Source: JALOAT01 sp041687015 (GTDB lineage Bacteria; Pseudomonadota; Gammaproteobacteria; Thiohalomonadales; Thiohalomonadaceae). From it: a stretch of DNA of 64,000 nt. The stretch spans positions 35,095-99,094 of the forward strand of contig JAWLCT010000006.1 of NCBI GenBank assembly GCA_041687015.1, in the 5' to 3' direction. A program made the translations under genes and the position numbers. The notes under the pieces are model-generated. The model saw nothing but the letters and a program-made list of their open reading frames with translations. It searched no databases and had not been told where the DNA came from. Below are positions 43,814 to 51,117 of the stretch, one piece after another (the first letter of the stretch is position 1; each line of letters starts with the position of its first letter).

Positions 43814-44925
43814 GTGGCTTTGAGTCCCGGTTGTGCGCGGATGGCCGCCGCCTCTTCGGTGAGATCAATCCCGGTGGGACACCAGGTGATGCAACGCCCG
43901 CAGCCTACGCAGCCCGACACGTCGAACTGCTTCCACCAGGACCCGAGTTTATGGGTCAGCCACTGGCGATAACGTTGCTTCACCTGCGGACGCAGCCGGG
44001 CACCGTGGGTGGAACCGTGCTCCATGGTGAAGCAGGCATCCCACTGACGGACGTGCTGACTGGACTGGCCGTCCATGGCCGGCACTTCGTTCTCGCGATG
44101 GCAAAAACAGGTCGGGCATACCATCACGCAGTTGGCGCAGGACAGGCAGCGTGCCGCCACATCGTCCCAGCGCGGGTGATCCAAATTGTCGAACAGCAGT
44201 TCATAGATGCCGTTGTTGTCGATGGAACGCGTCTGAGAACCGGCCACTTTTTCGATCTGATCCGCGGCTTGGCGATGGTGGTCGTCGCCGGCGGCCTCAA
44301 GCGGCAGTTGCCGCGCGATTTCCTCGCCTGCCGTGCTCCCCGTCTCCAGCAGAAAGGCGTCCTCCAACTCGGTCAACGCAATGTCGAAGGCCTCGGTGAC
44401 CCGCGGGCCCGTGCCCTGGGACGAACAGAAGCAGGTGGAGGCACAGGTGGAACAGTTCACCGCCACGACGAACAGCTTCTGGCGCCGGTCGGCGAAGTAA
44501 GGATCGGTGAATCGGCTCCACTGCCCTTCAAGGAACGTCCGCTCCTGTACGCGCATTCCCGCGATGTCGCAGGCACGCGCACCGATCACCGCTGCGGGTC
44601 GACCATCGGGGAGATCAGGATTGAAACTGACCTGACCATCATGGCGAACCGTCCAGAGGGTTTCCTCCGCCGCGAAGGTGAAGCGCTTGAGGGACTCGTG
44701 TCCATGGGTGAAGTCGAACAGGCGATCGCCACCTTCATAGGCGAGCCGGTAGCGTCCGGGGACCTGTTCGCTCTTATGACCGCGTGGCAGATCATCAGCA
44801 GAACCGAGCTCGTCGAAGACCACCGACCCGGCGCGCGGCGTGGGACCGAAGACGCGGTAGCCTGCATGGCCCAGCGTCTGAATGAGGGCGTCGAACTTCG
44901 CCCGTGGAAGAAGCGCAGGTTCCAT
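43810..44925 (-). CDS. hydB: Sulfhydrogenase beta subunit (4Fe-4S dicluster)
   Basis: A 371-residue iron-sulfur subunit and first gene of the hydBGDA operon, the order known from Pyrococcus sulfhydrogenase I. The C-terminal part holds two ferredoxin-type cysteine sets, CLSCANCVMVCPTCFC and SGCVGCGRCITWCPTG. Earlier NCSTCASTCFCSSQGTGP adds more cysteines. The ATG at 44925 is preceded by GAGGA; a GTG 42 nt upstream was rejected. In vitro such enzymes can reduce elemental sulfur or polysulfide to H2S; the physiological direction in a gammaproteobacterium is not shown by sequence. Upstream, arfB lies 135 bp away on the same strand. Confidence 0.93.
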   Translation of the reverse strand: MEPALLPRAKFDALIQTLGHAGYRVFGPTPRAGSVVFDELGSADDLPRGHKSEQVPGRYRLAYEGGDRLFDFTHGHESLKRFTFAAEETLWTVRHDGQVSFNPDLPDGRPAAVIGARACDIAGMRVQERTFLEGQWSRFTDPYFADRRQKLFVVAVNCSTCASTCFCSSQGTGPRVTEAFDIALTELEDAFLLETGSTAGEEIARQLPLEAAGDDHHRQAADQIEKVAGSQTRSIDNNGIYELLFDNLDHPRWDDVAARCLSCANCVMVCPTCFCHRENEVPAMDGQSSQHVRQWDACFTMEHGSTHGARLRPQVKQRYRQWLTHKLGSWWKQFDVSGCVGCGRCITWCPTGIDLTEEAAAIRAQPGLKAT

Positions 44926-45060
44926 CCCCGATCCTCGCAGCCGACCTCGGATGAGTATAGAAGGCACTGACGCGCGGCTGCGTGCAGGGAGATTCCCACC
45001 GAGAAGGAATACGAGCGGGCATCCTTCCCCACGCCTGTTCTTGCGACCTCTATGGCTTGC

Positions 45061-45474
45061 TCATTCGGCGGGTTTGCGGCGGAGGGCCTTGGTGGCGCCC
45101 CGCTTGGTCTTGCTGTCCATGCGGCGCTGCTGGGAGGCCCGGGTGGGCCTGGTGGGGCGACGTTTCTTGGGTACCCGGGTGACGCTGACGATGAGTGCCC
45201 GCAAACGTTCGCGCGCAGCCTCACGGTTCCGCTCAAGGCTGCGGTATTCCTGGGACTTGATGATCACCGTCCCCTCACTGGTAATGCGATGATCGCGCAG
45301 GCCCAACAGGCGTTCCTTGTAAACGTCCGGCAACGACGAGCGGCGCACGTCGAAGCGCAGGTGAACGGCATTGGCAACCTTGTTGATATTCTGCCCACCC
45401 GCGCCCTGGGCGCGCACGGCGGTGATCTCGATCTCGTGCTCGGGGATGGAAAGGCTGCGGGAGATAATCAACAT
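45061..45474 (-). CDS. arfB: Alternative ribosome-rescue factor ArfB (peptidyl-tRNA hydrolase)
   Basis: A 137-residue class I release-factor-like protein. The catalytic GGQ is in RAQGAGGQNINKVANAVHLR (about residues 22-41), and the long basic C-terminal tail (KKRRPTRPTRASQQRRMDSK region) enters the mRNA channel of stalled ribosomes. It lacks the codon-recognition domains of RF1/RF2. The start at 45474 (MLIISRSLSIPEHEIEITA) matches the family; an in-frame extension to 45546 was rejected. It shares strand with the methyltransferase gene upstream (91-bp gap) and the hydrogenase operon downstream. Confidence 0.95.
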   Translation of the reverse strand: MLIISRSLSIPEHEIEITAVRAQGAGGQNINKVANAVHLRFDVRRSSLPDVYKERLLGLRDHRITSEGTVIIKSQEYRSLERNREAARERLRALIVSVTRVPKKRRPTRPTRASQQRRMDSKTKRGATKALRRKPAE

Positions 45475-45565
45475 GCGGATGACCGATGAATCCGACGGAC
45501 GCACAGCGGAGTTGGAATGACGGCGCAGGCAAACAGCCCGGAGCACGCTGCGCGCTACGCCAACC

Positions 45566-46171
45566 CTAAATGGGCGCGCGCTTTACCCAACACAGGATAC
45601 GGTTATTGGCGGGCATGGCGAAATCGTGCTGCAAGTGCATGCCCGCATCCACCGCCAGACGGTTCAGATCGGCCACATCGCGAATGCCGCTGCGCGGATC
45701 CCGTTGCTTGAGCCAGACGTCAAAGCGGGCGTTGCTTTCACTCGTGTAACGTCCGTCGTAGTTGAACGGGCCGTACACGGCGAACAGCCCGCCTTCCGGC
45801 AGCAGTCGGCCGACGCCCGCAAACAAGGCCTGCACCGCATCCCAATCCATGATGTGCGTGGTATTGGCCGAGAATACGGAATCCACATCGACTCGGGGCC
45901 ACGGGTGCATGCTGACATCCAGTGACAGCGGCGGCTCGACGTTGGCGAGGCCCGCCTCTGCCAACCAGAGGAGGATACCGGCGTGGTTTTCCTCCCGATC
46001 ACTGGTATGCCAGCGCAAGTAAGGCATCTCCGCGCCGAAATACACCGCATGCTGGCCGGTACCACTGCCGATCTCGAGCACGGCTCGGCGCGTTGCAAGC
46101 AGCGGGCGGAGCACCGCAAGTATGGGTTCGCGGTTCTGGTCGCAGGATTCGGCGTAAGGCTTGTCTGACAT
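45566..46171 (-). CDS. DUF938-family SAM-dependent methyltransferase
   Basis: 201 residues. The SAM-binding motif I is AVLEIGSGTGQHAVYFG (about residues 30-46) and the family opening YAESCDQNREPIL is clear, as are DVSMHPWP and FSANTTHIMDW. DUF938 proteins are close to class I methyltransferases; their substrate is not known. An 11-bp inverted repeat with 19-nt spacing lies just upstream (46183-46223). Confidence 0.92.
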   Translation of the reverse strand: MSDKPYAESCDQNREPILAVLRPLLATRRAVLEIGSGTGQHAVYFGAEMPYLRWHTSDREENHAGILLWLAEAGLANVEPPLSLDVSMHPWPRVDVDSVFSANTTHIMDWDAVQALFAGVGRLLPEGGLFAVYGPFNYDGRYTSESNARFDVWLKQRDPRSGIRDVADLNRLAVDAGMHLQHDFAMPANNRILCWVKRAPI

Positions 46172-46182
46172 CGTGGTGTACT

Positions 46183-46223
46183 CGTTCCCGGTCGGCGAAG
46201 TATAACCGCCGTGACCGGGAACG
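46183..46223. repeat. 11-bp perfect inverted repeat, extended hairpin
   Basis: CGTTCCCGGTC (46183-46193) and GACCGGGAACG (46213-46223) are perfect complements. Inside them GGCG and CGCC can continue the stem. It lies between the end of the anti-sigma gene and the start of the DUF938 gene on the same strand. It could end the sigma operon transcript or bind a regulator; a T-run is absent. Confidence 0.5.
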
Positions 46224-46234
46224 CGTGCATCGGG

Positions 46235-46954
46235 TCAGATTTGGACGTAAACCCAACCGTCCTTCTGACGGCGGATGATCTCGTCCAGCGAAGATGGCGT
46301 GAGATCACTGCCCGGCAGCAGCGGAACGTCACGTCCGAGCTCTTTTTGCAGTTTGTCGAGTGCGATCTTGCATGCCACGAAACGCACGTTCTCATAGCGC
46401 TGCTGCAGATCCCGGATGCGTGCCGCGAAGGGCGACGCATCGGCACGCAGCATGTTCAATCCCGCACCGTTGGTGAGGACTTCGACATTGATTTGCTTCA
46501 ACTCGCGTTCGTAGTACCCCAACAGTTTTTCCGTCTCATCCAGCACCGTCTTCATCTTGCCTTCGTCATTGGTGCTCACGTGCAACATCACCTTGACCGA
46601 ATCACGTCCGGCGTTGGGCACATGGATGAGACGCGCCAGGTCGATCAGCGTATCGGGCTGGCGCCATGTGAGTGCCTCGTTCCCAAACCAGCCGGCACAG
46701 ACCCCCGTGACGATAAGCACAGCGGCGGCCGCCCGATGGCGCAGGCGCCCGCGTGGCGGCTTTGAGGCAGGCTTGGGCGGCTCACGGTAGCTCTGGCGCA
46801 CCATCTCCCTCACCAGGCTGAGCTGGCAAAGTCGCTTGCCGAGTTGGGCATCGCTCTGTAATGCCGCCATCACTTGTTCCGCGTCCTCGTCACTCAGGGC
46901 GCCGTCGATGAAGGCATTCAGTCGCGTGTCATCGATATGCTGCGGGTGATTCAT
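46235..46954 (-). CDS. Anti-sigma factor fused to a periplasmic DsrE-like domain
   Basis: 239 residues. Residues 1-60 form an anti-sigma N-terminal domain (DDTRLNAFIDGALSDEDAEQ), without the usual HxxxCxxC zinc motif. One membrane segment follows (about 74-91, AAAVLIVTGVCAGWFG). Residues 115-239 resemble DsrE/DsrF-like proteins: VKVMLHVSTND, ELKQINVEVLTNGAGLNML and RFVACKIALDKL with C195 at the position of the conserved DsrE-family cysteine. With this topology the DsrE part faces the periplasm and would act as sensor. It overlaps the sigma gene by 4 nt. A secreted protein with the same fold is encoded divergently, 704 bp from this gene's start. Confidence 0.85.
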   Translation of the reverse strand: MNHPQHIDDTRLNAFIDGALSDEDAEQVMAALQSDAQLGKRLCQLSLVREMVRQSYREPPKPASKPPRGRLRHRAAAAVLIVTGVCAGWFGNEALTWRQPDTLIDLARLIHVPNAGRDSVKVMLHVSTNDEGKMKTVLDETEKLLGYYERELKQINVEVLTNGAGLNMLRADASPFAARIRDLQQRYENVRFVACKIALDKLQKELGRDVPLLPGSDLTPSSLDEIIRRQKDGWVYVQI

Positions 46955-47496
46955 TTGATCCTCCGCAAATTCACCGTGTTGGATTCGTGTACCGTTCCAG
47001 CCAGCACAACCGCCAGCGCCGCACGGGCACGGCTGAGGCGGCTCATCACGGTGCCTATGGGAATGTGAAGCATGCGCGCCACTTCCGCATAGGAGTGCTC
47101 GCCAAGATCCACCAGACTCAGCACTTCTCGTTGCGCATCGGGCAGGTTGGCGACCGCCCTCCTCACCCGCGTTTGCCGATCCAGGCGCTCATGCTCAACG
47201 GCAGGATCGGCATCGGCTTCGAAGTCGTAGTCTGCGATGTCCTCCATGGGTCGTTGCGTGCGCAGGTGATCACGCCAGCAGTTGGTGAGAATGGCAGCCA
47301 ACCACGCGGGCATGGCCCGCAGATCTTGCAAATGCCTGGATTTCCTGAGTGCACGCTCCATGGTCTGCTGAACCAGATCGTCCGCCAGGGCGGCGTTGTG
47401 CGTCCAGGCGTAGGCGATGCGATACAACCGTGGTCGGCCCTCCTCCAGCTGTCGCCGAAATTCGTGAGATCGGCACAAGGCGGCCAAGGGATTCAT
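46951..47496 (-). CDS. ECF-family RNA polymerase sigma factor
   Basis: A 181-residue group 4 sigma factor. Region 2 runs through LYRIAYAWTHNAALADDLVQ and WLAAILTNCWRDHLR (about residues 25-80). Region 4 is RRAVANLPDAQREVLSLVDL with the helix-turn-helix SYAEVARMLHIPIGTVMSRL (about 105-165). The start was placed at 47496 because GGAG lies 8 nt before it and the longer frame is junk. It is followed directly by its membrane anti-sigma factor. A promoter of the same type as that of the divergent operon lies upstream, so autoregulation is expected. Confidence 0.93.
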   Translation of the reverse strand: MNPLAALCRSHEFRRQLEEGRPRLYRIAYAWTHNAALADDLVQQTMERALRKSRHLQDLRAMPAWLAAILTNCWRDHLRTQRPMEDIADYDFEADADPAVEHERLDRQTRVRRAVANLPDAQREVLSLVDLGEHSYAEVARMLHIPIGTVMSRLSRARAALAVVLAGTVHESNTVNLRRIK

Positions 47497-47527
47497 TGTT
47501 GTTCTCCATCCAGGTGGCCTATCAAAG

Positions 47528-47553
47528 GACGTCTCCACCCGTCGATTTATTCC
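47528..47553 (-). promoter_or_regulatory. Predicted ECF promoter for the sigma/anti-sigma operon
   Basis: On the minus strand, GGAATAAA (47553-47546) is followed after 14 nt by CGTC (47531-47528). The layout matches typical ECF -35 and -10 elements. It would give a leader of about 25 nt before the sigma gene. The identical motif with identical spacing faces the other way at 47567-47592. Confidence 0.65.
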
Positions 47554-47566
47554 ACCCATGCGCTCG

Positions 47567-47592
47567 GGAATAAACCCGCCGGGCGCCTCGTC
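47567..47592 (+). promoter_or_regulatory. Predicted ECF promoter for the DsrE-porin operon
   Basis: GGAATAAA (47567-47574), 14 nt, CGTC (47589-47592). It is the mirror image of the minus-strand site; the two -35 boxes are back to back with 13 bp between. The start codon of the DsrE-like gene is about 60 nt downstream of the predicted start of transcription. Confidence 0.65.
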
Positions 47593-47658
47593 CTCAGGAT
47601 TGCGCGCTGACCACAAATGAGCGCTTGTGCACAAGCGCCGCCTAACGGAGACAAAAAA

Positions 47659-48093
47659 ATGCATCGCCTTTTGCTACTTGCGGTTTTGTTCCTGTGCTTG
47701 CCGGATGCCTGGGCAGCGCCACCAGCTGACAAACCTTTTGCGGAAGAGAAAGTGGTGCTGCAAATCAGTGATGAAGCATCGGGCAAGCAAACGCTGGTGC
47801 TCAATGTCGCGAGCAACCTGCTCAAGCATTACGGCCCTGATCGGGTTGCCGTCGAGATCGTCGCCTTTGGTCCGGGCTTGCGCCTGCTGCTTGCGGAAAA
47901 CGCCAATGCCGGGCGCCTGCGCGCCCTCGCCGACGCGGGAGTTGGATTCAGCGCATGCCAGAACACGGTTGCTGCCTTCACCCAACAACTCGGCCACCCG
48001 CCCGCGCTCAACCCGCTCGCGCAACCGGTGCCGGCCGGTGTGGTACGCATCCTTGAGCTGAAAAACAGCGGCTACACGCTGATCAAGCCTTGA
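47659..48093 (+). CDS. Secreted DsrE-like protein
   Basis: 144 residues with a signal peptide (1-19, LLLLAVLFLCLPDAWA) and then a DsrE-family fold: KVVLQISDEASGKQT, VAVEIVAFGPGLRLLL and the conserved cysteine C100 in GVGFSACQNTVAAF. DsrE-type proteins carry sulfane sulfur on this cysteine in sulfur oxidizers, but many relatives have unknown roles. ATG 47659 is preceded by CGGAG. It is the first gene of the operon driven by the predicted ECF promoter and lies 13 bp before the porin gene. It aligns with the C-terminal domain of the divergent anti-sigma factor (similar order of strands and cysteine), so competition or shared ligand is possible. Confidence 0.88.
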   Translation: MHRLLLLAVLFLCLPDAWAAPPADKPFAEEKVVLQISDEASGKQTLVLNVASNLLKHYGPDRVAVEIVAFGPGLRLLLAENANAGRLRALADAGVGFSACQNTVAAFTQQLGHPPALNPLAQPVPAGVVRILELKNSGYTLIKP

Positions 48094-48106
48094 TGGAGGT
48101 GAGGTG

Positions 48107-49453
48107 ATGAGAACAACGAACATCATGCTGGGTGGCCTCCTGCTTCTACTCGGCGCGCCGGCCCAGGGGGCCAACTGGCTCATGCTCCAGGGTACCGAAC
48201 CCGCCGATGCGGCTGACCGCGCCTACGTGTGGGGATTCATCCAGGTCGACTACCAGAAGGATTACAGTGATCCAAATTCTGCCGGCGCCTACGTGCCCCC
48301 CAAACTGCTGGGCCCCAACCTCACCACCCAGGAAGGTTTCAACGTCAGCCGGGCCCGCCTCGGTGTGCGTGGGGCGGGTTTTCCTCTGGACAACAAGGTG
48401 AATTACTTCCTGCTGACGGAATTCGGCAACAACGGCATCACCGCCGCGGATGGACCGCGTATCACCGATGCGAGCATCACCCTGAATCACCTGCCCGGCG
48501 CAAGGCTGCGCGCGGGCCTGTTCAAAACGCCCGGTCCGGAAGAGGCTTTGCAGGCCATCCATGTGTTCGACTACGTGAACTTTTCTACCGTGACCAACCA
48601 ACTGATGCTCGAACGGGTGCCCAATGCGCGCTATACGTCCAACGTGCCTGAGGTGACGCTCCCCGTCTCCAGCGATAGTGGCCTCAACCAGTTCGACCGT
48701 TCCGTTGCTGCATTTCGTGACGTGGGATTGCAGGTGTTCGACACGTTCAACCTCGGTGACTGGGAACACACCTATGCCATCATGGTGGGCAATGGAAATG
48801 GACTCAACTTCAGCGACAACGATAGTCAGAAGGACGTTTACGCTTACTTGTCCACCGCAAAGGTGTACGGCAGCAGCGGCCCGATGCGTAATGATCTGAA
48901 GCTTTTTGTGTGGCAACACCGCGGACGGCGCTTGCTCGACAATACCGATGACGCCGTTTACAACCCGCGCTATTTCGATCGTGAGCGCGAAGGCCTCGGT
49001 TTCAAGTACCGTCGTGACGCCTTTCGTCTATCCGCCGAATACATGCGCGGCAAGGGCATGATCTTCGTCGGACCCGACAAGCCCACGTTCGACCAGAACG
49101 GTGCCCAGCCGGCTGCGGACGGTGCCGATGGCGAGGCCTCCGGTTGGTATGTGGAAGGGGGCTGGCGTATGCCGGGCTCGAACTGGGAACTGGATTTGCG
49201 CCATGACGTGTATCACCGCCTGGAGGATGATCCGGGCCCGCCCGCAGGCCCCAATGCGGGCCGAAGCTTCGAGTCGGTGTGGACCACGTGGACGGCGGGC
49301 GCACAGTACTACTTCAACCGCAAGACCCGATTCACGTTCAACTACGCCTTCCGCTCGGTGGAATCGCCTGATTGGCCGGATGACGTCGGCCCCAATGACA
49401 ACATGAACGGCATCGATGATGTGGCCGCACTGCAGCTGACGCATATTTTCTGA
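48107..49453 (+). CDS. Outer-membrane porin
   Basis: 448 residues: signal peptide (about 1-22, ending APAQGA), then a beta-barrel with features of the phosphate-selective porin O/P-like group (AYVWGFIQVDYQKDY, GFNVSRARLGVRG, ARLRAGLFKTPGPEEAL) and a C-terminal aromatic residue (ALQLTHIF). GGAGGTGAGGTG precedes ATG 48107. It follows the secreted DsrE-like gene and ends at a strong terminator, so these two genes form the full ECF-controlled output operon in this window. Substrate is unknown; an anionic sulfur compound is an attractive but unproved guess. Confidence 0.88.
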   Translation: MRTTNIMLGGLLLLLGAPAQGANWLMLQGTEPADAADRAYVWGFIQVDYQKDYSDPNSAGAYVPPKLLGPNLTTQEGFNVSRARLGVRGAGFPLDNKVNYFLLTEFGNNGITAADGPRITDASITLNHLPGARLRAGLFKTPGPEEALQAIHVFDYVNFSTVTNQLMLERVPNARYTSNVPEVTLPVSSDSGLNQFDRSVAAFRDVGLQVFDTFNLGDWEHTYAIMVGNGNGLNFSDNDSQKDVYAYLSTAKVYGSSGPMRNDLKLFVWQHRGRRLLDNTDDAVYNPRYFDREREGLGFKYRRDAFRLSAEYMRGKGMIFVGPDKPTFDQNGAQPAADGADGEASGWYVEGGWRMPGSNWELDLRHDVYHRLEDDPGPPAGPNAGRSFESVWTTWTAGAQYYFNRKTRFTFNYAFRSVESPDWPDDVGPNDNMNGIDDVAALQLTHIF

Positions 49454-49490
49454 AAGTCCACTCTCGACGACTCTCTTGTAGCGAGATTTG

Positions 49491-49516
49491 CCCCGGGCTG
49501 GACCCGGGGTTTTTTT
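49491..49516 (+). terminator. Rho-independent terminator after the porin gene
   Basis: CCCCGGG, loop CTGGA, CCCGGGG, followed by seven T. It lies 38 nt after the porin stop and before the radical SAM gene. Confidence 0.92.
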
Positions 49517-49565
49517 CAGTGCCGCCATCCGGCAAATCCCATTCAAGGCCTGTAAGATCGCGGTC

Positions 49566-51077
49566 ATGGCCGACCTCGTCCTCACTACCCTCAACGCCAA
49601 GTTCATCCACGCATCGCTGGGGCTTCGCTATCTCGTCGCGAATCTGGGTGAGCTGCGCCCGCGGGCAGAGTTGATGGAATTCACCATCGACCAGCGCCCG
49701 GTGGAAGTCATGGAAAAGCTGCTCGCACAGACGCCGCGCGTGATCGGCCTGGGCGTATACATCTGGAACGCACAACAGACCGCCCATCTGGTGGCGCTGC
49801 TCAAGCGGGTTGCGCCCGAGGTGGTGATCGTGCTCGGCGGTCCCGAGGTGAGCCATGAGCCCGACGCGCAGCCGCTGACGGCACTGGCAGACTATGTGAT
49901 AGCCGGTCACGGCGATTTGGCCTTCGCGGACCTGGCCCGGCAATTGCTCGCCGGCGAGCGCCCCGCGCAGAAGTTCATCCAGGCGCCGGTGCCGGCACTC
50001 GATGCACTGGCGCTACCGTACCGCGAGTACACGGATCAGGATCTCGCCCACCGCCTGCTGTACGTGGAGGCGTCACGCGGCTGCCCGTTCAAATGCGAGT
50101 TCTGTCTCTCGGCATTGGACAAAACCGCCTGGCCCTTCGATCTGGATCGGTTTCTCGCGGAAATGGAGGGGCTGTACCGTCGCGGCGCACGCCATTTCAA
50201 GTTCGTGGATCGCACCTTCAACCTCAAGGTGGAAAGCTCACGGCGCATCCTGGACTTCTTCCTCGAACGGCTTGATGACAGGTTGTTCCTGCATTTCGAG
50301 GTGATTCCGGATCACCTGCCCGACGCCTTGAAGGAACGCCTGATACGCTTTCCACCCGGTGCCCTGCAACTGGAAGTGGGCGTACAGAGTTTCAATCCGG
50401 AGGTGCAGGCACTCATCAGTCGCCGGCAGGACAACGCCGCCAGCGAGGAAAACCTGCGCTGGCTGCGCGAACACACCCATGCGCACTTGCACGTCGATCT
50501 GATCATCGGCCTGCCCGGCGAGGACCTGACCAGCTTCGCGGCGGGGTTCAATCGGCTGTGGGCGCTGCGGCCCCATGAAATTCAGGTCGGCATTCTCAAA
50601 CGCCTGCGCGGCGCGCCCATCGCGCGCCACACCGAGGCCTATGGATTGCGCTTCGACCCCCAGCCGCCTTACAGCGTGCTCGCCACCGATCGCATCGACT
50701 TCGCCACCCTGCAGCGGTTGGCGCGGTTCGCACGCTATTGGGACCTGGTGGCCAACTCGGGACGCTTTTCCACCACGCTGCCGTTGCTGCTCGGCGATGA
50801 ACCGTTCGAGAATTTCCTGGCCTTCAGTGACTGGCTGTACGCACGCGTCGGCCAGACCAGCCGTATCGCCCTGCCGCGTTTGTTCGAACTGCTGTACGCG
50901 CACCTGCTTGAGCGGAGCATGGCGGAGGACGCGGTGGTCGACGCCCTGGCCCGCGACTGTGCTGTGTACGGCGCCAAAGGCTGCCCGGCCATGCTTCACC
51001 CCGCCCTCGCCCGCCTCAGCGCCGACCAACGCCGGCGCAGCCACACGCCCGAACGGCAGGCGCGGCATTTAGGTTAG
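49566..51077 (+). CDS. B12-binding-domain radical SAM protein (DUF4080)
   Basis: 503 residues. The N-terminal part (about 1-140) is a Rossmann-like cobalamin-binding-type domain (VIGLGVYIWNAQQTA, VIVLGGPEVSHEPDA). The radical SAM core follows with the cluster motif ASRGCPFKCEFCLS (CxxxCxxC), and the C-terminal third matches DUF4080. Such class B-like enzymes can methylate or rearrange unactivated carbon; the substrate of this group is not known. ATG 49566 was chosen because upstream codons lie in the terminator. It is a single-gene unit, convergent with the SPOR lipoprotein gene. Confidence 0.9.
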   Translation: MADLVLTTLNAKFIHASLGLRYLVANLGELRPRAELMEFTIDQRPVEVMEKLLAQTPRVIGLGVYIWNAQQTAHLVALLKRVAPEVVIVLGGPEVSHEPDAQPLTALADYVIAGHGDLAFADLARQLLAGERPAQKFIQAPVPALDALALPYREYTDQDLAHRLLYVEASRGCPFKCEFCLSALDKTAWPFDLDRFLAEMEGLYRRGARHFKFVDRTFNLKVESSRRILDFFLERLDDRLFLHFEVIPDHLPDALKERLIRFPPGALQLEVGVQSFNPEVQALISRRQDNAASEENLRWLREHTHAHLHVDLIIGLPGEDLTSFAAGFNRLWALRPHEIQVGILKRLRGAPIARHTEAYGLRFDPQPPYSVLATDRIDFATLQRLARFARYWDLVANSGRFSTTLPLLLGDEPFENFLAFSDWLYARVGQTSRIALPRLFELLYAHLLERSMAEDAVVDALARDCAVYGAKGCPAMLHPALARLSADQRRRSHTPERQARHLG

Positions 51078-51117
51078 GAAGGAGCTATCACCCGCGGGGG
51101 GACGAGCGCCGGCGGCC

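Noticed and set aside
32124..44925. recCBD plus hydrogenase as a defence island
   Set aside because: Both are housekeeping or metabolic units; no restriction, CRISPR, retron or other defence gene nearby.
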